Notes under the pieces: model-generated
Databases searched by the model: none
What the model saw: the letters and a program-made list of their open reading frames with translations, nothing else
What the model was told of the DNA's origin: nothing
Shown here: piece by piece, positions 47,121 through 59,229 of the stretch
Position numbering within the stretch: position 1 is the first letter of the stretch
Layout of the letters: each line of letters starts with the position of its first letter
Position numbers and translations under genes: made by a program
NCBI RefSeq assembly: GCF_042453785.1
Contig: NC_091675.1
Coordinates: 2,678,501 to 2,742,500 of the forward strand
DNA: 64,000 nt
Direction of reading: 5' to 3'
DNA from: Malus domestica
Taxonomy: Eukaryota > Streptophyta > Magnoliopsida > Rosales > Rosaceae

Positions 47121-47249
47121 ATGTTTATGTTCGATTGGTTCTACGACGTCCTTGCCTCCCTCAGGTTGTGGCAGAAGGAGGCCAAGATTCTGTTTCTGGG
47201 CCTCGACAATGCCGACAAGATGACCTTCATCCACATGCTGAAGGACAAG
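47121..47249 (+). pseudogene. SAR1: SAR1 GTPase first-exon fragment
   Basis: The 43 codons start [20 protein letters not shown] and continue [20 protein letters not shown]. This is the N-terminal amphipathic helix and P-loop region of the COPII GTPase SAR1. A GT splice donor follows at 47250. In the family the P-loop reads GLDNAGKTT; here Gly is Asp and the nucleotide-binding Lys-Thr-Thr has become Lys-Met-Thr. No downstream SAR1 exon is found in the following 3 kb. The fragment keeps leader and donor, so it arose from a DNA-level duplication rather than retroposition. It is judged non-functional. Confidence 0.85.
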
Positions 47250-47739
47250 GTTTGACTCTCTTTCTCTCCCTCCTTGAATCAAATAGTACTCGGAAGAGTT
47301 CGAGAAATGCAGAGGAGATGATGGCTGACGTCGCCCAGATGTTAGCCTTGCGTCACATGCCCTTTGGGCTCTCGGGCTGGTAACTCCTGATGGGCCTCTC
47401 CCTCGAGCCCGCTCAGGCTCCCAGCACACGCTGGACCAAGTTGCTTGGGCTTTCTAGCCATGTTTGAGAGCCGCCGAGCTATTGCCCATGGTGGAACTGC
47501 TCTAAGAGACCATAAACACCTGAAATTGATCATTGTGCTGTATAGTAATTAATCCAGAAACAGAGATAATCAACTTCGTTACGAGTTCAAATCATTGTAA
47601 ATTAGCAAGTAATTATCACAAGATTTGCTTAACCGATCAACGTGCATGAGTCTCTGACTCTATGATAATTGAGTGGTGTGTATATAAACTAAATATTTCC
47701 GAGAAAAACTTGTGTCGGGTTTGACTTGCCATTGGACGA

Positions 47740-47909
47740 GAAATTTTTAGTTGTGACGGAAATACAAGTGGTACACCACATGTTTTAATATGAGTGATGG
47801 GAAATTTTATTTTTTAAGTTATTAACATTTTAGCACACATATCCCACAATTTGTATAGTGACACGTGGTGTACCACTCCGTATACCGGTCACATTAAAAA
47901 ATTCTTCCC
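47740..47909. mobile_element. MULE-type MITE, relative of 20178-20348
   Basis: Shares TTTTTAGTTGTGACGG, GGTACACCACATGTTTT, TAGCACACATATCCCACAAT and ACACGTGGTGTACCACTCCG with the 20.2-kb copy in the same orientation. The flanking duplication has decayed. Confidence 0.75.
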
Positions 47910-50121
47910 ACTAGACAATGATGAGTAGACTATTATCCAATATCGACTCAAAATGTGCCACTTAGTAAGCATTATCTACAATATTGATTATAGTTTAATA
48001 TTTAATTTTTTTTTTCATAATAGATTTTTCTACTAAATAATTACACCTCTCATTTTTTTTTTCTCAATTCCTCCTCTCATTTTTCTTGTCAGATTTTCTT
48101 CCCAGCCGCGTATCGCCTCTTTTCTTTGAAAAATCTGAAAAAAAATAAGAACCCACCTTCTCTCACTTTTCATATCATGGAAACTAGAAGCAACCGATTT
48201 TGTCTTGTTTTTTTTCAATTAAGTACATAAAAAGTTAATATAGATAAAGTAAGGTGTGAATGATTGTCTTGTCTAAGGCTGACCATACCCAGTGCTTTGC
48301 TTATTAGTCGTTTACATTTGCTTTGGAAAGCGGTTCGGAAGTAGCTCTTATAAAAGGGGCACTTTCTTTCATTCCTTAAGGTTATCCTAATAAACAAATC
48401 TTTTTTTATAAATGAACTGTTGATAATTATAGCAAAAAATACGGGGTGTTTATGCGACTGGTGTCCTTCTTTTGATCCTACGGAAAGAGAGAAGCTCCTC
48501 AACAAACTACTGAATAGTAGGGGAAGGGGGATTTTATCATATGAACTTGGCTTGATTAACACACGAATCTCTAATATCCAACAAAGATGACACAAATTGA
48601 ATCTACCATTTTCAAACGGTAATTTTCTCATAATTTGCTGTACAGAAACTCCTCCATGATTCTATTGGTTCATTCAAAATGTATGTAGGCGATGATTTTA
48701 TAGGGTGGTTGATTTTCTCAATCACAACACGGTTGATAGTTTCTTTGGTTCTAAAGTGAAATATTTTTTTCTCTCGTATTGATGCATGTATTTCTAAAGA
48801 AATGCAAGGAAAGTAGTGGGGCAAATTGAGAAGGAAATGAAAATTATATAAAATATGGTAAAAATTATATTTAAACCTTACCACATGGCAAGTTTTGAAT
48901 GAATTGTAATGCCACTCAACATCGTTCAATGACATACCAAGCTCTACACAAGTTTTTCTTTTCCCCATCCAAAATCAAATGTTATTTAGCACCTAGCAGT
49001 CAAACATTCAAGTTGCAATATAAAAACACGACGGAAAATATGTATATGGTTTAATTTTAACTATTCCCATATACTCACACTTAACCCCTTAATACTTTAT
49101 TTTGTCTCAAATTATGTATGTACTCATCCTGTGTGTCTTATATATTTTATTTTATCAATTGAGTTGAAGAATACATTAGGTTCAGTCGTGGTAGGAGTTT
49201 TTGGTTTCATAGCCAATTTTTACATTTGAGATCTGAAACAACAAAAATCACAATGGCACGAAAAACTAGAAAACCTCGCCGATAGGGTGAAACCAAATAT
49301 TGAAGAGAGAATTATTGAATCAAATACAAGATTCATCGTATAAATGTCCTAAGAAAGCTAAGCCATCATCAACTATATTTACTTTCTGAAAAATATGCCG
49401 GATAAATAACGATGATATGATCCATTCAATACCAAATATCTTTGATGATTGATCGAAGCTTGTATATATGTTGAAGGTAATAAATTCTTTTACAATAATA
49501 AAAAGCAAAGCTTATGAATGATGCCAACATGGGAAGAAAATAATCATCCATCAAGAACTCATTGATCCATAACTGCATGCAACACACTTGGGTTATGTCG
49601 ACTGCTACAAACGGTTAACTGGTCTTAAAAGGACCACGTGAAAATTAATTGAAAAAGCTGCGGAGATATGAACAGATAAAAAGTCTAAGGTTGGTTGAAA
49701 GTTGGAAGGTACTCTAAGCTAACACACAAGTGCCCGACAATTTCAAAACCGTGTTGTGCCTTCCTGATCATATCATGCGCGTGTAAGCTGTGGCTTTCTT
49801 GAAATCTCGATCAGTCAACATTGAAAAACAAGACCAAACCAAACCTAATTAAGCAGCTTTATACAAAAGTTTAAAACCGGCTACTCTATCTTCTATAGTA
49901 ATTCTTTGGTATATTTATAATATAGTTATGTGACGTTGTTATTTCACTTAATTTTTATTTTATAATTTTTATTAATACACTTTAGCAATAAAATATGTTT
50001 ATGTTGTGTAATTTTATTACAACACGTAAAATAATAAATCACGCAACTTGTATTTCATGTAGCCATAAAAATTTCTCCATATTTACAACTAGTTACAAGG
50101 AAGGAGTGCTAAACATGCCGA

Positions 50122-50123
<2 letters not shown>
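47910..50123. other. intergenic DNA, WRKY40 distal upstream
   Basis: No gene supported. Minus-strand open frames of up to 138 codons (48215-48968) have no recognisable domain and coincide with AT-rich sequence. Confidence 0.4.

Positions 50124-50170
<47 letters not shown>
50124..50170. repeat. (TA)n microsatellite
   Basis: A 47-base TA run about 360 bp upstream of the WRKY40-like start codon, just before the W-boxes; likely polymorphic in length. Confidence 0.95.
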
Positions 50171-50172
<2 letters not shown>

Positions 50173-50192
50173 TATCTAGCAAAGTCGGAGCC

Positions 50193-50204
50193 TTGACCTT
50201 GACC
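50193..50204 (+). promoter_or_regulatory. two tandem W-boxes
   Basis: TTGACC occurs twice back to back at 50193-50198 and 50199-50204, about 330 bp before the WRKY ATG. TTGAC(C/T) is the core site bound by WRKY proteins. Group IIa WRKY promoters are known to be auto- and cross-regulated, so this pair is a plausible feedback site. Confidence 0.7.
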
Positions 50205-50528
50205 ATAAGAATTTCAAGACCGACATGGCAACATGGCTTTTATAGCGTTTTCCTGCTTACTCCTTCATCCCCATCTGTCTAATAAAATATCAATTTCTAG
50301 ACAGATAAATCATGAAGTGACAAATGTTAAGAAAATACCTTGAATGTCTTCTCTCTCTCTTCTTGCTATTTCCTCCCTCTTTCCTTTCCTGCAGCATATT
50401 CTTATTGATAGTATTGTCTTTGCCCTCCTTATGGTATCATATATATGCATTGCACAGCGCCTGAGTCCTGAAAATTCAGAAAGATTATTTGCTTCTACTA
50501 ATTCCAAGCCTTTTGATCTTCATCAACA

Positions 50529-51977
50529 ATGGACTCAACGTGGGTGAACACTTCTCTCGGCCTTAATCTTGTTCCGTTCTGCAGTGCCGATGATCATCAA
50601 GCTCCTGCCACTGTAAGTAGTATTATGAATTCAAGCTTTTTGTTGTCGTTGTTGTTGCTGTTGTTAATATCATTCTTTGATGCCTTGCTCTGGGTTTGAT
50701 GCCTTGTTTCTGGATGCCTTGTTTCTGTTGTTAATATCATTTTTTGCACATCCCTTTACCTTATGCATAACCCGCTTAATTTTGGCCATTAATTTCGCTT
50801 TAATTAATTTGTTCAATCCAATAATTAGAAAAAGAGAGAGTGAGGGAGGTGAGAAAACGTGTGCAGAAATCATTTTCCTAATACCATTTATCACCATTAA
50901 TTAATGACGAAACTAATTAAATTGGTCTTCTAAATTTGATGTTGTAGCAGGTAGCTAGTCATCATGATGTGTTGGCTGAAGAGTTGAATAGGATAAGTGT
51001 GGAGAACAAGAAGCTGACTGAGATGCTAACTGCCCTCTGCGAGAATTACAACACCTTGCAATCCCATGTGAGAGAATTGATGATCACCAAGCAGCAGCAA
51101 AACAACTCATCTGATATTTATAGGAAGCGAAAGGCAGGCAGTGAAGACTACAACAACGTGATTGGATTAATTAGTCCCGGGACTAATACTGACACCAGCT
51201 CCTTCAGTGATGATCAAGAGTACTCATGCAAGAAGCCAAGGGAGCACGCCAACTTAAAGATTTCTAGGGTTTATGTTCGCACCGATGCATCCGACACACG
51301 CCTGGTAATTAAGTCCTATTTATCAAATTAACCCTATCCCACTGCTCCACTGCATCACTTGAGATTTCTAGGGTTATTTTTCTTCATATACTATGGACTT
51401 CCATTAAAAATTTATTTGATTTTGATTTAATGCAGATTGTGAAGGATGGATACCAATGGAGAAAATATGGTCAGAAGGTCACAAGAGATAACCCGTCACC
51501 TAGGGCTTACTACAAGTGTTCCTTTGCCCCAAGTTGCCCAGTTAAAAAGAAGGTATCTACTAGAGATCATAGTTTTAGTTCAAAACATGAGATTATATAC
51601 TGATATTCTTACTAAAATCTCAGGTGCAAAAAAGTGCTGAAAATCCATGCGTACTGGTAGCTACATATGAAGGAGAACACAACCACATGCACCCTGAAAG
51701 CCGAGCTGAAGTTACACTGATAGCCCCAGTATCTCCAAACCAGAACCAGCCTCCAATTTCCGTTTCACCATCCATGGCAAAGAGATCTGCACCTCCAACT
51801 TTTTCATGTGACATTAACCGGATAAGTCCCAATACTACTATGTGCCCCCAAGAAACTGAAGCTGCGACGTTCCAACAGTTTTTGGTACAACAAATGGCTT
51901 CTTCCTTGACCCAAGATCCCAATTTCACATCTGCTCTTGCTGCTGCCATTTCAGGAAGAATTTCAGACCACTCATGA
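50529..51977 (+). CDS. WRKY40: WRKY transcription factor, group IIa (WRKY40-like)
   Basis: Four exons join in phase 0: 50529-50612, 50951-51304, 51436-51552 and 51624-51977 (stop TGA), giving 302 aa. The N-terminus has an EAR-like LGLNL (Leu10-12-14). A leucine zipper follows with heptads L36, I43, L50, L57 and L64, used for dimerisation in this group. Basic nuclear-signal candidates are YRKRKAG and KKPRE. The WRKY domain has WRKYGQK (154-160) and a C2H2 zinc site Cys174-X5-Cys180-X23-His204-X1-His206. The intron after VKKK is the VQR-type position shared by groups IIa and IIb. The C-terminal [26 protein letters not shown] matches WRKY40. Family members bind W-boxes and modulate defence and ABA responses, often as repressors. 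The gene appears intact. Confidence 0.95.
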
Positions 51978-52980
51978 TCCGAAAATGGTGAAAAGTGAAA
52001 AATCCTAATTAGAGTTACCTTGTTATCACATAGAGAGAGAGAGAGAGAGTGAGAGTGAGAGTCATGTGGTTTCCCCCCTTCTATTTATTATTTACATCAC
52101 ATGTTATTTGAGAGTTTTAATTAAAGTGTAAGGATGTAAATAGTTACCAATTATTCACTCACATGTATGCGATTCGTATGAGAATCCGAAGAGTCGTCGC
52201 ATATCAAAAAGTTAATGAATCTTGCATAGACTTATAATCTAGTTCCAATTGGTTTTGAAGTTGAAGGCGTGTGAGGATTTGACGAGTTGTTCTTAAAGTT
52301 AATGCACCTAGCAGGGGCAACTACCCACATACGACAAATTGGTTTTCGAAAACCTCAACTTCCTTCAGTGCTCTAAAAATGTATTGTTCATCACATATGG
52401 ATAAAGTTAACTTCCAGATAAGCTGGATCTAGACTTTTATTGAAGCACACTTGTACTAAGTAGTGTATGGATTCTTTACACATATTGGATTGGAATTGCA
52501 AACATTTAAAGAAAGAATATACATCAACGATGATTCAACATGTAGGGGGTTCACTTGTGGGAATAATTAATATCACAAACACCACTGTTTCCGCTTACAA
52601 AGATCAACAGAAATCAAACAGAAATTGCAAAGAAAAATACAGAAATCCAAATTATAAGATTTTATATGGAACGACTTGAAGGTGCTGGTTGTACCAGGGA
52701 AAAAAAAAGTTTAATAATATTAAGGCCGGAATATTGGACAAAACGAATTCAAAGGAACCATATTAATAAGTTAATCACTTGGAGTAGCTTATAGGGATAA
52801 GAAAACAGTACATGATCAACATCGTGGACAGGATTGGATAAAAAATGGGCTTCAAAAATTTCTTCAAAAGTTTAGCTGGTGGAATATATAGTCGTACGTG
52901 ATGCAGCCGTATAAATTGACTAATTAAAGAACCACTACTGCATACTCTTCAATTTTTATTTTTTATATAACAAAATAAAA
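51978..52980. other. WRKY40 3' flank and intergenic DNA
   Basis: A GA microsatellite (about 52035-52060) lies in the likely 3' UTR. No other gene supported. Confidence 0.45.
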
Positions 52981-53153
52981 TGAGAAATGCTAAAGAGGCT
53001 CTCTAAAAGTTGGACATTTTATGAATTTTCTATCATCTCACAGTTTAATATTAATTTCATTGTCAACATTATAAAAAGTTGTGTAAAAAACATGGGGTAA
53101 CAGAGAACCCATGAAGAACCTCACTTTTGAGATAATCTCTTTAGCATTTATCT
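52981..53153. mobile_element. MITE, family C
   Basis: The left end TGAGAAATGCTAAAGAGGCT and the right end AATCTCTTTAGCATTTATCT are inverted. The centre shares GTCAACATTATAAAA and AAAACATGG-G-A-CAGAGA with the 32.2-kb copy. Confidence 0.8.
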
Positions 53154-53525
53154 AAAATTCAACATGTAATTTTGTTGTTGTTAGAATTCATGAAATTAAT
53201 ACCGCTAATTGTTTTGGTTTTTTTATTTTATTGTTTCTTTACAAAAAAAAGATAACGGAGGAAGAGGGTTTCGAAGTTAGAATACAAAAGTCAATACGCT
53301 TAATTAACTGATTGCTACTAGCCCTTTTGCAATCAATCAATTAGCAAGGTAAGAAAGTCTTTGGAGTGCAACTAATGATATGTGTCTCGTATTGGCGTCT
53401 AGGTCTTATTTATTTATGACCAGAGAAAGTCTTCACACGTGGAAACGATTTGTAGTTTGTAGTGGAGCTTTTCTGTAGTAACCGGGGACGAGTACCTGTC
53501 CCAACTCTCCCAAGTGGTCGTTTGG

Positions 53526-53722
53526 GGACTAGGATCCTCTCCTGAGCAGATGGAGAGGATCTTCCTGACCAGGCCCATCGGGCCGTTCATTTTTTATCCA
53601 ACGGTTACAAACAGGGGACCCTCTAAAATTATAATAATTATAGCCGTTGGATAAAAAATGAACGGCCCGATGGGCTTGGTCAAGAGGATCCTCTCCATCT
53701 GCTCAGGAGAGGATCATGATCC
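53526..53722. mobile_element. near-perfect palindromic MULE-type MITE with 9-bp TSD
   Basis: The 197-bp element has arms that pair for about 85 bp with few mismatches: GATCCTCTCCTGAGCAGATG inverts to CATCTGCTCAGGAGAGGATC, and GGGCCGTTCATTTTTTATCC to GGATAAAAAATGAACGGCCC. The perfect duplication GTCGTTTGG is at 53517-53525 and 53723-53731. If transcribed, it would fold into a long hairpin. Confidence 0.94.
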
Positions 53723-53771
53723 GTCGTTTGGCACTAGCTAGTACGTACCCCACTAGCATGTGATATGATAT

Positions 53772-54345
53772 TGTAGAGTAAAAAATAATCACAAAGCGAC
53801 ACATGAATTTTTGAACAAAAGAGGACAAAAATATCTTTGAGGTACAACGGGATTCCTACGCGTGAGCAGCGATCAATCATCCTTCAACCAAATCAAAAGT
53901 GCCCAAAATAGGTAACAAATTCAAAGGTATTTCATCCATCCTCATCCTATATTTTCCACAAGGTAATTATTTCATAACTTTCAAAACATCTCATATAAAT
54001 TACATAACCCCCAAAATATTTATTCCAAAAATGTGTTGATTAAACAATTAATGAATTAATTACCTAATTAATCTATTAAATCACACATTAAACCATAAGT
54101 TACACCCTAACCCTATAAATAGGCTCCCATTTTCACCAAAAGATCATTCCAACACACTTGCAAAATTCCCAATACTCTCCAAACACTTTTCTCTTTAAAT
54201 TCTAACTTTGGCATCGGAAGTTCTTCGGCCAAAGCCCCCCCATTCATCGTGGGCGAGTAAGGCTCTTGGCCTTGACCCTAAGGTGTTAATTGTTTTGTAG
54301 GTGCAATTTTGTCCAAGATCAAGGAGGAAGAAATTTGCATCCACA
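53772..54345 (+). repeat. 5' LTR
   Basis: Starts TGTAGAG and ends CATCCACA. A TATA box (TATAAATAGG) is at 54114-54123. It pairs with 61230-61801. Confidence 0.88.
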
Positions 54346-54833
54346 AATTGATGCTTTCATTGAAAGAAGAAATCCACACTCGTAGAAGACTCTTAAATAA
54401 AAAAAGGTTTTTCTCTATTTTCTAGTTTACTTGTATTTTTTCGTACGTTCTTATTATTAGAATTTTTTATTTGTAAAGATTCTTTAATAAAACGTAAAAG
54501 AAGAATACAATGGCTAGAAAATTAGAAAATTCCACAAGTGAAAATTTCAATATTCAAGAAATGGGACCACGACGATCCACAAGGCTAAATGTGATCATAT
54601 GAGCGGCACCATCGCTACGGGGCTCCACCATGGCAACCACCGCAATGGCCACCATGGTTACCACTACTCGCGGCGAGGTCCATGGCACCGCTACCACGGC
54701 CCGAGATGTGTCATCCAAGGCTCATGGCACCAAGGCCACGGCCCAAGCCATGTCACTCCAAGCTTAACGCGAACTCAATGTATTGCTAAGCCGAGCCCAA
54801 GCCTCGCACCCATGTGCATCACACTCCGAGTAG

Positions 54834-54977
54834 CCTGCTCCCGCCGAACAGCCCACTCTCGTGGCCTAGCCTGCTCCCGCTGAGCAGCCCACTCTGACGG
54901 CCCAGCCTGCTCCTGCCGAGCAGCCCACTCTCACGACCCAGCTTGCTCCTGCCGAGCAGCCCACTCTCATGGCCCAG
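54834..54977 (+). repeat. 36-bp tandem repeat, four units
   Basis: Units begin CCTGCTCC and contain GAGCAGCCCACTCT and GGCCCAG, with a period of 36 bp. In frame this would encode a 12-residue Pro/Ala/Gln-rich repeat (PAPAEQPTLTAQ) in the spacer before gag. Confidence 0.85.
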
Positions 54978-56034
54978 CCTGTTCCAGTGGCCCAACCTGC
55001 TTCTGCATCCAAGTGTACTCTGGTGGCCCAACCTGTTTCCGCGGCCAAGTCTGCTCATGTGGCCTTCCAAGTAGCCAAAATCGATCCAAGATTAGTTCAA
55101 CCGTCCCGGTTTTAAATTTTCGGATCGATGATCGAACTGGGAGCAGTTTCACCACATTTTTCTTTGGATTTGACATTTCCTAACTCAAAATCTCGCGCCC
55201 GAAGTCTACCACACTTCCACTGCTCAAGGAGACGTATTCCTTCCAAGCTATTCCAACCCAAATGGAGAACAACACTTGTCTCGACAAGTCATAGAGTTGA
55301 TGAGCGCCCTTGCACATCAGACGACCTTGGTAAACGAGCTCTTGCAGCGCACCGAGATGCAACGTGCCTCAGACGAGGTGTCTTGAAGTAGGACAAGGGC
55401 AGACAAAGAACCTCTTCAGCAGCGTCCCAGCAAGCAGCCACTCGACCAGCCACGAACCGAGTGTTCATGCAGTGTACACTCCTGATTGGGCCCCCGAGAT
55501 AGTGTATACTCTCGTCTTAAAGCGCGGAGGAGTGTGCACTCTCGACTAGGCCCACAGACGAGCATACATTCACAGGTAGGGTTACACTCTAATAGTCAAC
55601 ATGAGCAACTTTCCAGGCGAAGTGTTCATTGGCGACTAAGTCCAGAAGAAGCATCATCCACCTCACATTGGAGTAGGCAACACGACGAACGGAGAGAAGT
55701 AGTCACTCAATACAGCTCAAGTTCAATCGACAGCTTGCGAAGAACTCGCTCGCCTGCTAGGAACGCGCTACACGCACCGCATCTGGGGTATAGACACGCC
55801 AAACACGTGGAAGAATAGCCTAGACCAGCAAGTCACGGTTAGGGGCAGCCGAGAGCTCCACTACCTCAACAAAGGCAAATTCAAGAAGAAGTAGAGAGAC
55901 TTTTGACCAAGTGATTGCATAATTTCCAATGCAACGAAGTCACCGACGAAGCACTACGACGGAACATGACCAACATAAACAGGTCATCCTTCACGGACGA
56001 GATCAAGTAGGTAGAGCCTCCACGCGAGTTCAAC

Positions 56035-56606
56035 ATGCCACATTTCACATCTTTCAAAGAGGATGAAGACCCGGATAGACACCTAAAGCAATACCGAAGC
56101 GCAATGATCTTCTATCGAAAAAACGACGATCTTATGTGCAAGATATTCGCCATCATTCTACAAGGCGAGGTGCAAGATTGGTTCTACACCCTGCCGCTAC
56201 AATCCATCCGGAATTTCGACGAACTTTCTTTGGTTTTCACCAAAGAATATTCATCATGTCGCTCAATCAAAAAGAAGTCCGACCATTTGTTCGATGTCAA
56301 AAAGAACCAAATGAGTCGTTTCGTGACTATGTGAGGAGGTTAAAAGCAGAGAAGGCAAGGATAGTCGGATGCAAAGCTAGAGCAGCCTTCCAAAAAAGAC
56401 TTACAGCAGACCACCCACTATTAGGAAAACTGATAATGAAAGAAGATTTAACTCTGGCAGACTTTTTCGCTCTGGCAAAAAAGCATGCACTTTGGGATGA
56501 AGTTCGCCGATACCCATTCAAGGAAAATCTAAGCGATCTTGAATATGAAGTTCCCCACTACTCTGAAGAAGATTCAAAGTCTGACTGGACGAGCAGCCTC
56601 ATCTGA
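56035..56606 (+). pseudogene. retroelement gag domain, frameshifted
   Basis: The first frame (56035-56334) carries DPDRHLKQYRSAMIFYRKND and EVQDWFYTLPLQSIRNFDEL, the core of the plant retrotransposon gag domain. The continuation (FRDYVRRLKAEKARIVG, ADHPLLGKLIMKEDLTLADF) lies in another frame up to 56606, so a frameshift occurred near 56310. It is non-functional. Confidence 0.85.
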
Positions 56607-57039
56607 AGCCGTAATTAGCTCTACCATCATACGAGAAGAGCTAGGGGCCCGACTACCTTCATCTTCATGACGTACTATTCCGCCTAATCTAGACACGCGA
56701 ATATAAAGGTGTAGACCCTGGCGGATGCAAAGTTTTCTGACGAACGCAACAACTCGGTCCAAAAGACAAGCCAAGAGTAGACGAACACTGGAAGGACACA
56801 CTCGGAAGTAAGTTTTGTCCTCGTCACCTTAAAAGATTATACATAGGAGCAACATGTACGGCAGTCGAGTACCACCTCCTGTTGCGCACCACACGGCCTT
56901 AGCCGACCCTTGCTCGATGATTCAACTTTAGAGTGGCCCAATACTGGCAGTAGAGCATCTCCTGCTGCGTATGACATGGCCCCAGCTCCACGGCTCCCTA
57001 CCACGCATTTATGACGCAACAGAGTGGCCCAACGATGCC

Positions 57040-57720
57040 TCGAAAGTAGCCGAACACACTATTACCGTGCCTACTCCACCCGATGGAGACTTCTGGCATT
57101 TGTATGTCAACGGCGCATCCAACTACAAAGGTTCAGGAGCAGACGTGGTCCTTGTCACCCCAGGCGGTTCGATGCCCGAACATGCGATCATTCTAGGTTT
57201 CAATGCATCTAACAACAAAGGAGAGTACGAAGCCTCACTAGCAGGCATTCGAATGACAAAAGACTTGGCGGTGAAAAAGCTTTCAATTTATTCCGATTCC
57301 CAGCTAATCACCAGCCAGACTACTAGGGGTAAAGACATGATGATCGTGACAACCAACTACTTCACCAAATATGTAGAAGCAAAGCCCATGACGATCACGA
57401 TTTAGACGAACATAGAGCACTTCATATGGAGGAACATCATTTGTCGATTTGGCATCCTTAATCCATCGTCACCGACAACGGCCCGTAATTCATGGGTAAA
57501 GATTTGGCGAAGTTCTTAAAAAAATATGGCATCAAGTAGCACATGTCTACGCCAAGATATTCTCAATGTAATGGGCGAGCCAAAGCATCCACTAAGATGA
57601 TCCTTAACTACCACAAGAAATCCCCCACTAGTAAGAAAATAAAATGGCCAGACGAACTCCCTGGATGTCTATGGGCATATCGCACCACCAAAAGACGAGC
57701 AACTGAAAGAAGATGGCCAC
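57040..57720 (+). pseudogene. RNase H and integrase remnants
   Basis: The RNase H part reads FWHLYVNGASNYKGSGADVV, NNKGEYEASLAGI and SIYSDSQLI. It joins directly to integrase-like DMMIVTTNYFTKYVEAKPMT, showing that the linker and zinc-binding part are deleted. Later SIVTDNGP and STPRYSQCNGRAKAS follow in interrupted frames. Compared with the family (TDYFTKW; NGQAEA), the first catalytic Asp is Asn and the catalytic Glu is Lys, so integrase activity is lost. Confidence 0.82.
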
Positions 57721-59229
57721 AAGCTTAAATCTGGCAAAGAAAAAGTGCGAGCAGACTATCACCCACATCGTAACTTACCAGCAGTAATTCCTCTCCAGCT
57801 ACAACAAAATGGCCAAGATCCGGCAGTTCCAGCCCGGAGTTCTAGTCCTAAGAAAAGCCTTCATCACTGCCCGCAGAGAAGGCTCCAAAAAGATGGATAT
57901 TATATAGGAAGGTCTGTACAAGATCAACAGAGTAGGCGACAAGAGTAATTACACCATCGCCACCATGAAACAATAAAAAGATTGAAAAGTAATGAAGCGC
58001 CTACAATCTGAAGAAGTACCATATGTGACATCCCACTACATTAAAGCTCAAAGACTCAAGAAGCTCGACGGGCACCACCTCACAAGCCGATGATTATCCA
58101 GTTGTTATGTAGTTCCTACCTTACAGCTAAGTTCTCATTCATTTCACTTGTTTTTCAATAAGGAATTCAAAAGTAATCACAACTTGGCTCAGCTGCATGC
58201 TTACAACAACTGATCACTCCAACACTTCAAAAGAATATTGCGCCCTTCTTAGAGACTCATCGCAGGAATTGCGCCCCTTGAGGGACCAACCATGCTTTCC
58301 AGTGCGATAGGGTAAACTAATTGCTCTCCAGTGCGAGAGGGTAAACCAATTCCCCGACACTCATATGTGTCAGCTCTCCAAGACGAGAGGATAAACTTTA
58401 CACACTGAATATCCAGACGTGGATGAGCCTGGATGCCCTAGTATAACTAGATGCACGATGGCTTGCACAGGGATTCCTAAAAGTAGCCACAATGGTCTTT
58501 TTCAAAGCTTAGCTAACTGAAGGATTTTGGGTCTCTTGTCCTAATCCGCGGGGAACCGGGCCTTAGAGACGGAGGGGGTACATTACACAGTACGCCCTAC
58601 AGACGGTTGTCCTGGAACCCTGAAGCTGCTACCGAGTGCACTAAGGTAGCTTACGGTTTCAGGAAGATTGCCTACGGCTTGCCCTTAGAATAGTAAAGCC
58701 GCGCTAGACTTATATAACCGCACATTCTTGTGAAAGGTTAAACAAGCTAGCGTGCATATACGAAGTTTTATCCACTACCGACATGCTACGTAGTCGATAA
58801 GCTTCACCTCTGCCAAGCGCGGAACAACCTACACCAAGTTCTAAAGTGTTATGATACTCACTACGCAACTTACGAAATTGGAAAAAGCCAAGGTTAATAG
58901 CCTAGTGGTTACGCAGACTTGTCTGCTTCTGTAAGTAAGGCATCCGACTGCTAACCCTATAGCTAACAACTTGGCAAAGTTCTACACCAACACCTACGGC
59001 TGCATAGGCTACGCGACCTTGTCTGCTAATAAAAAAAGTAGCATGTCCGCCACTGGTCTATCAAGTCTAAAGGTTAGGGCATGAACAAAAGAATCGAAGA
59101 TGAAGAAAAGCGAAAGAATCATGTTTATAAACAATTAGCAAAAGCCGAAGAAGTTTAAGCAAAACAAGAGCTACAAGGAAAAACAAATAAAATCCTAAAA
59201 GCTACCTAGAAGACTACAGCAGCTTGGAC

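Noticed and set aside
48215..48968. Two overlapping minus-strand open frames (138 and 118 codons)
   Set aside because: No domain, no clear splice structure, AT-rich composition; not supported as a gene.
50124..50170. TA tract as a replication origin or promoter element
   Set aside because: A simple microsatellite; no supporting signals.
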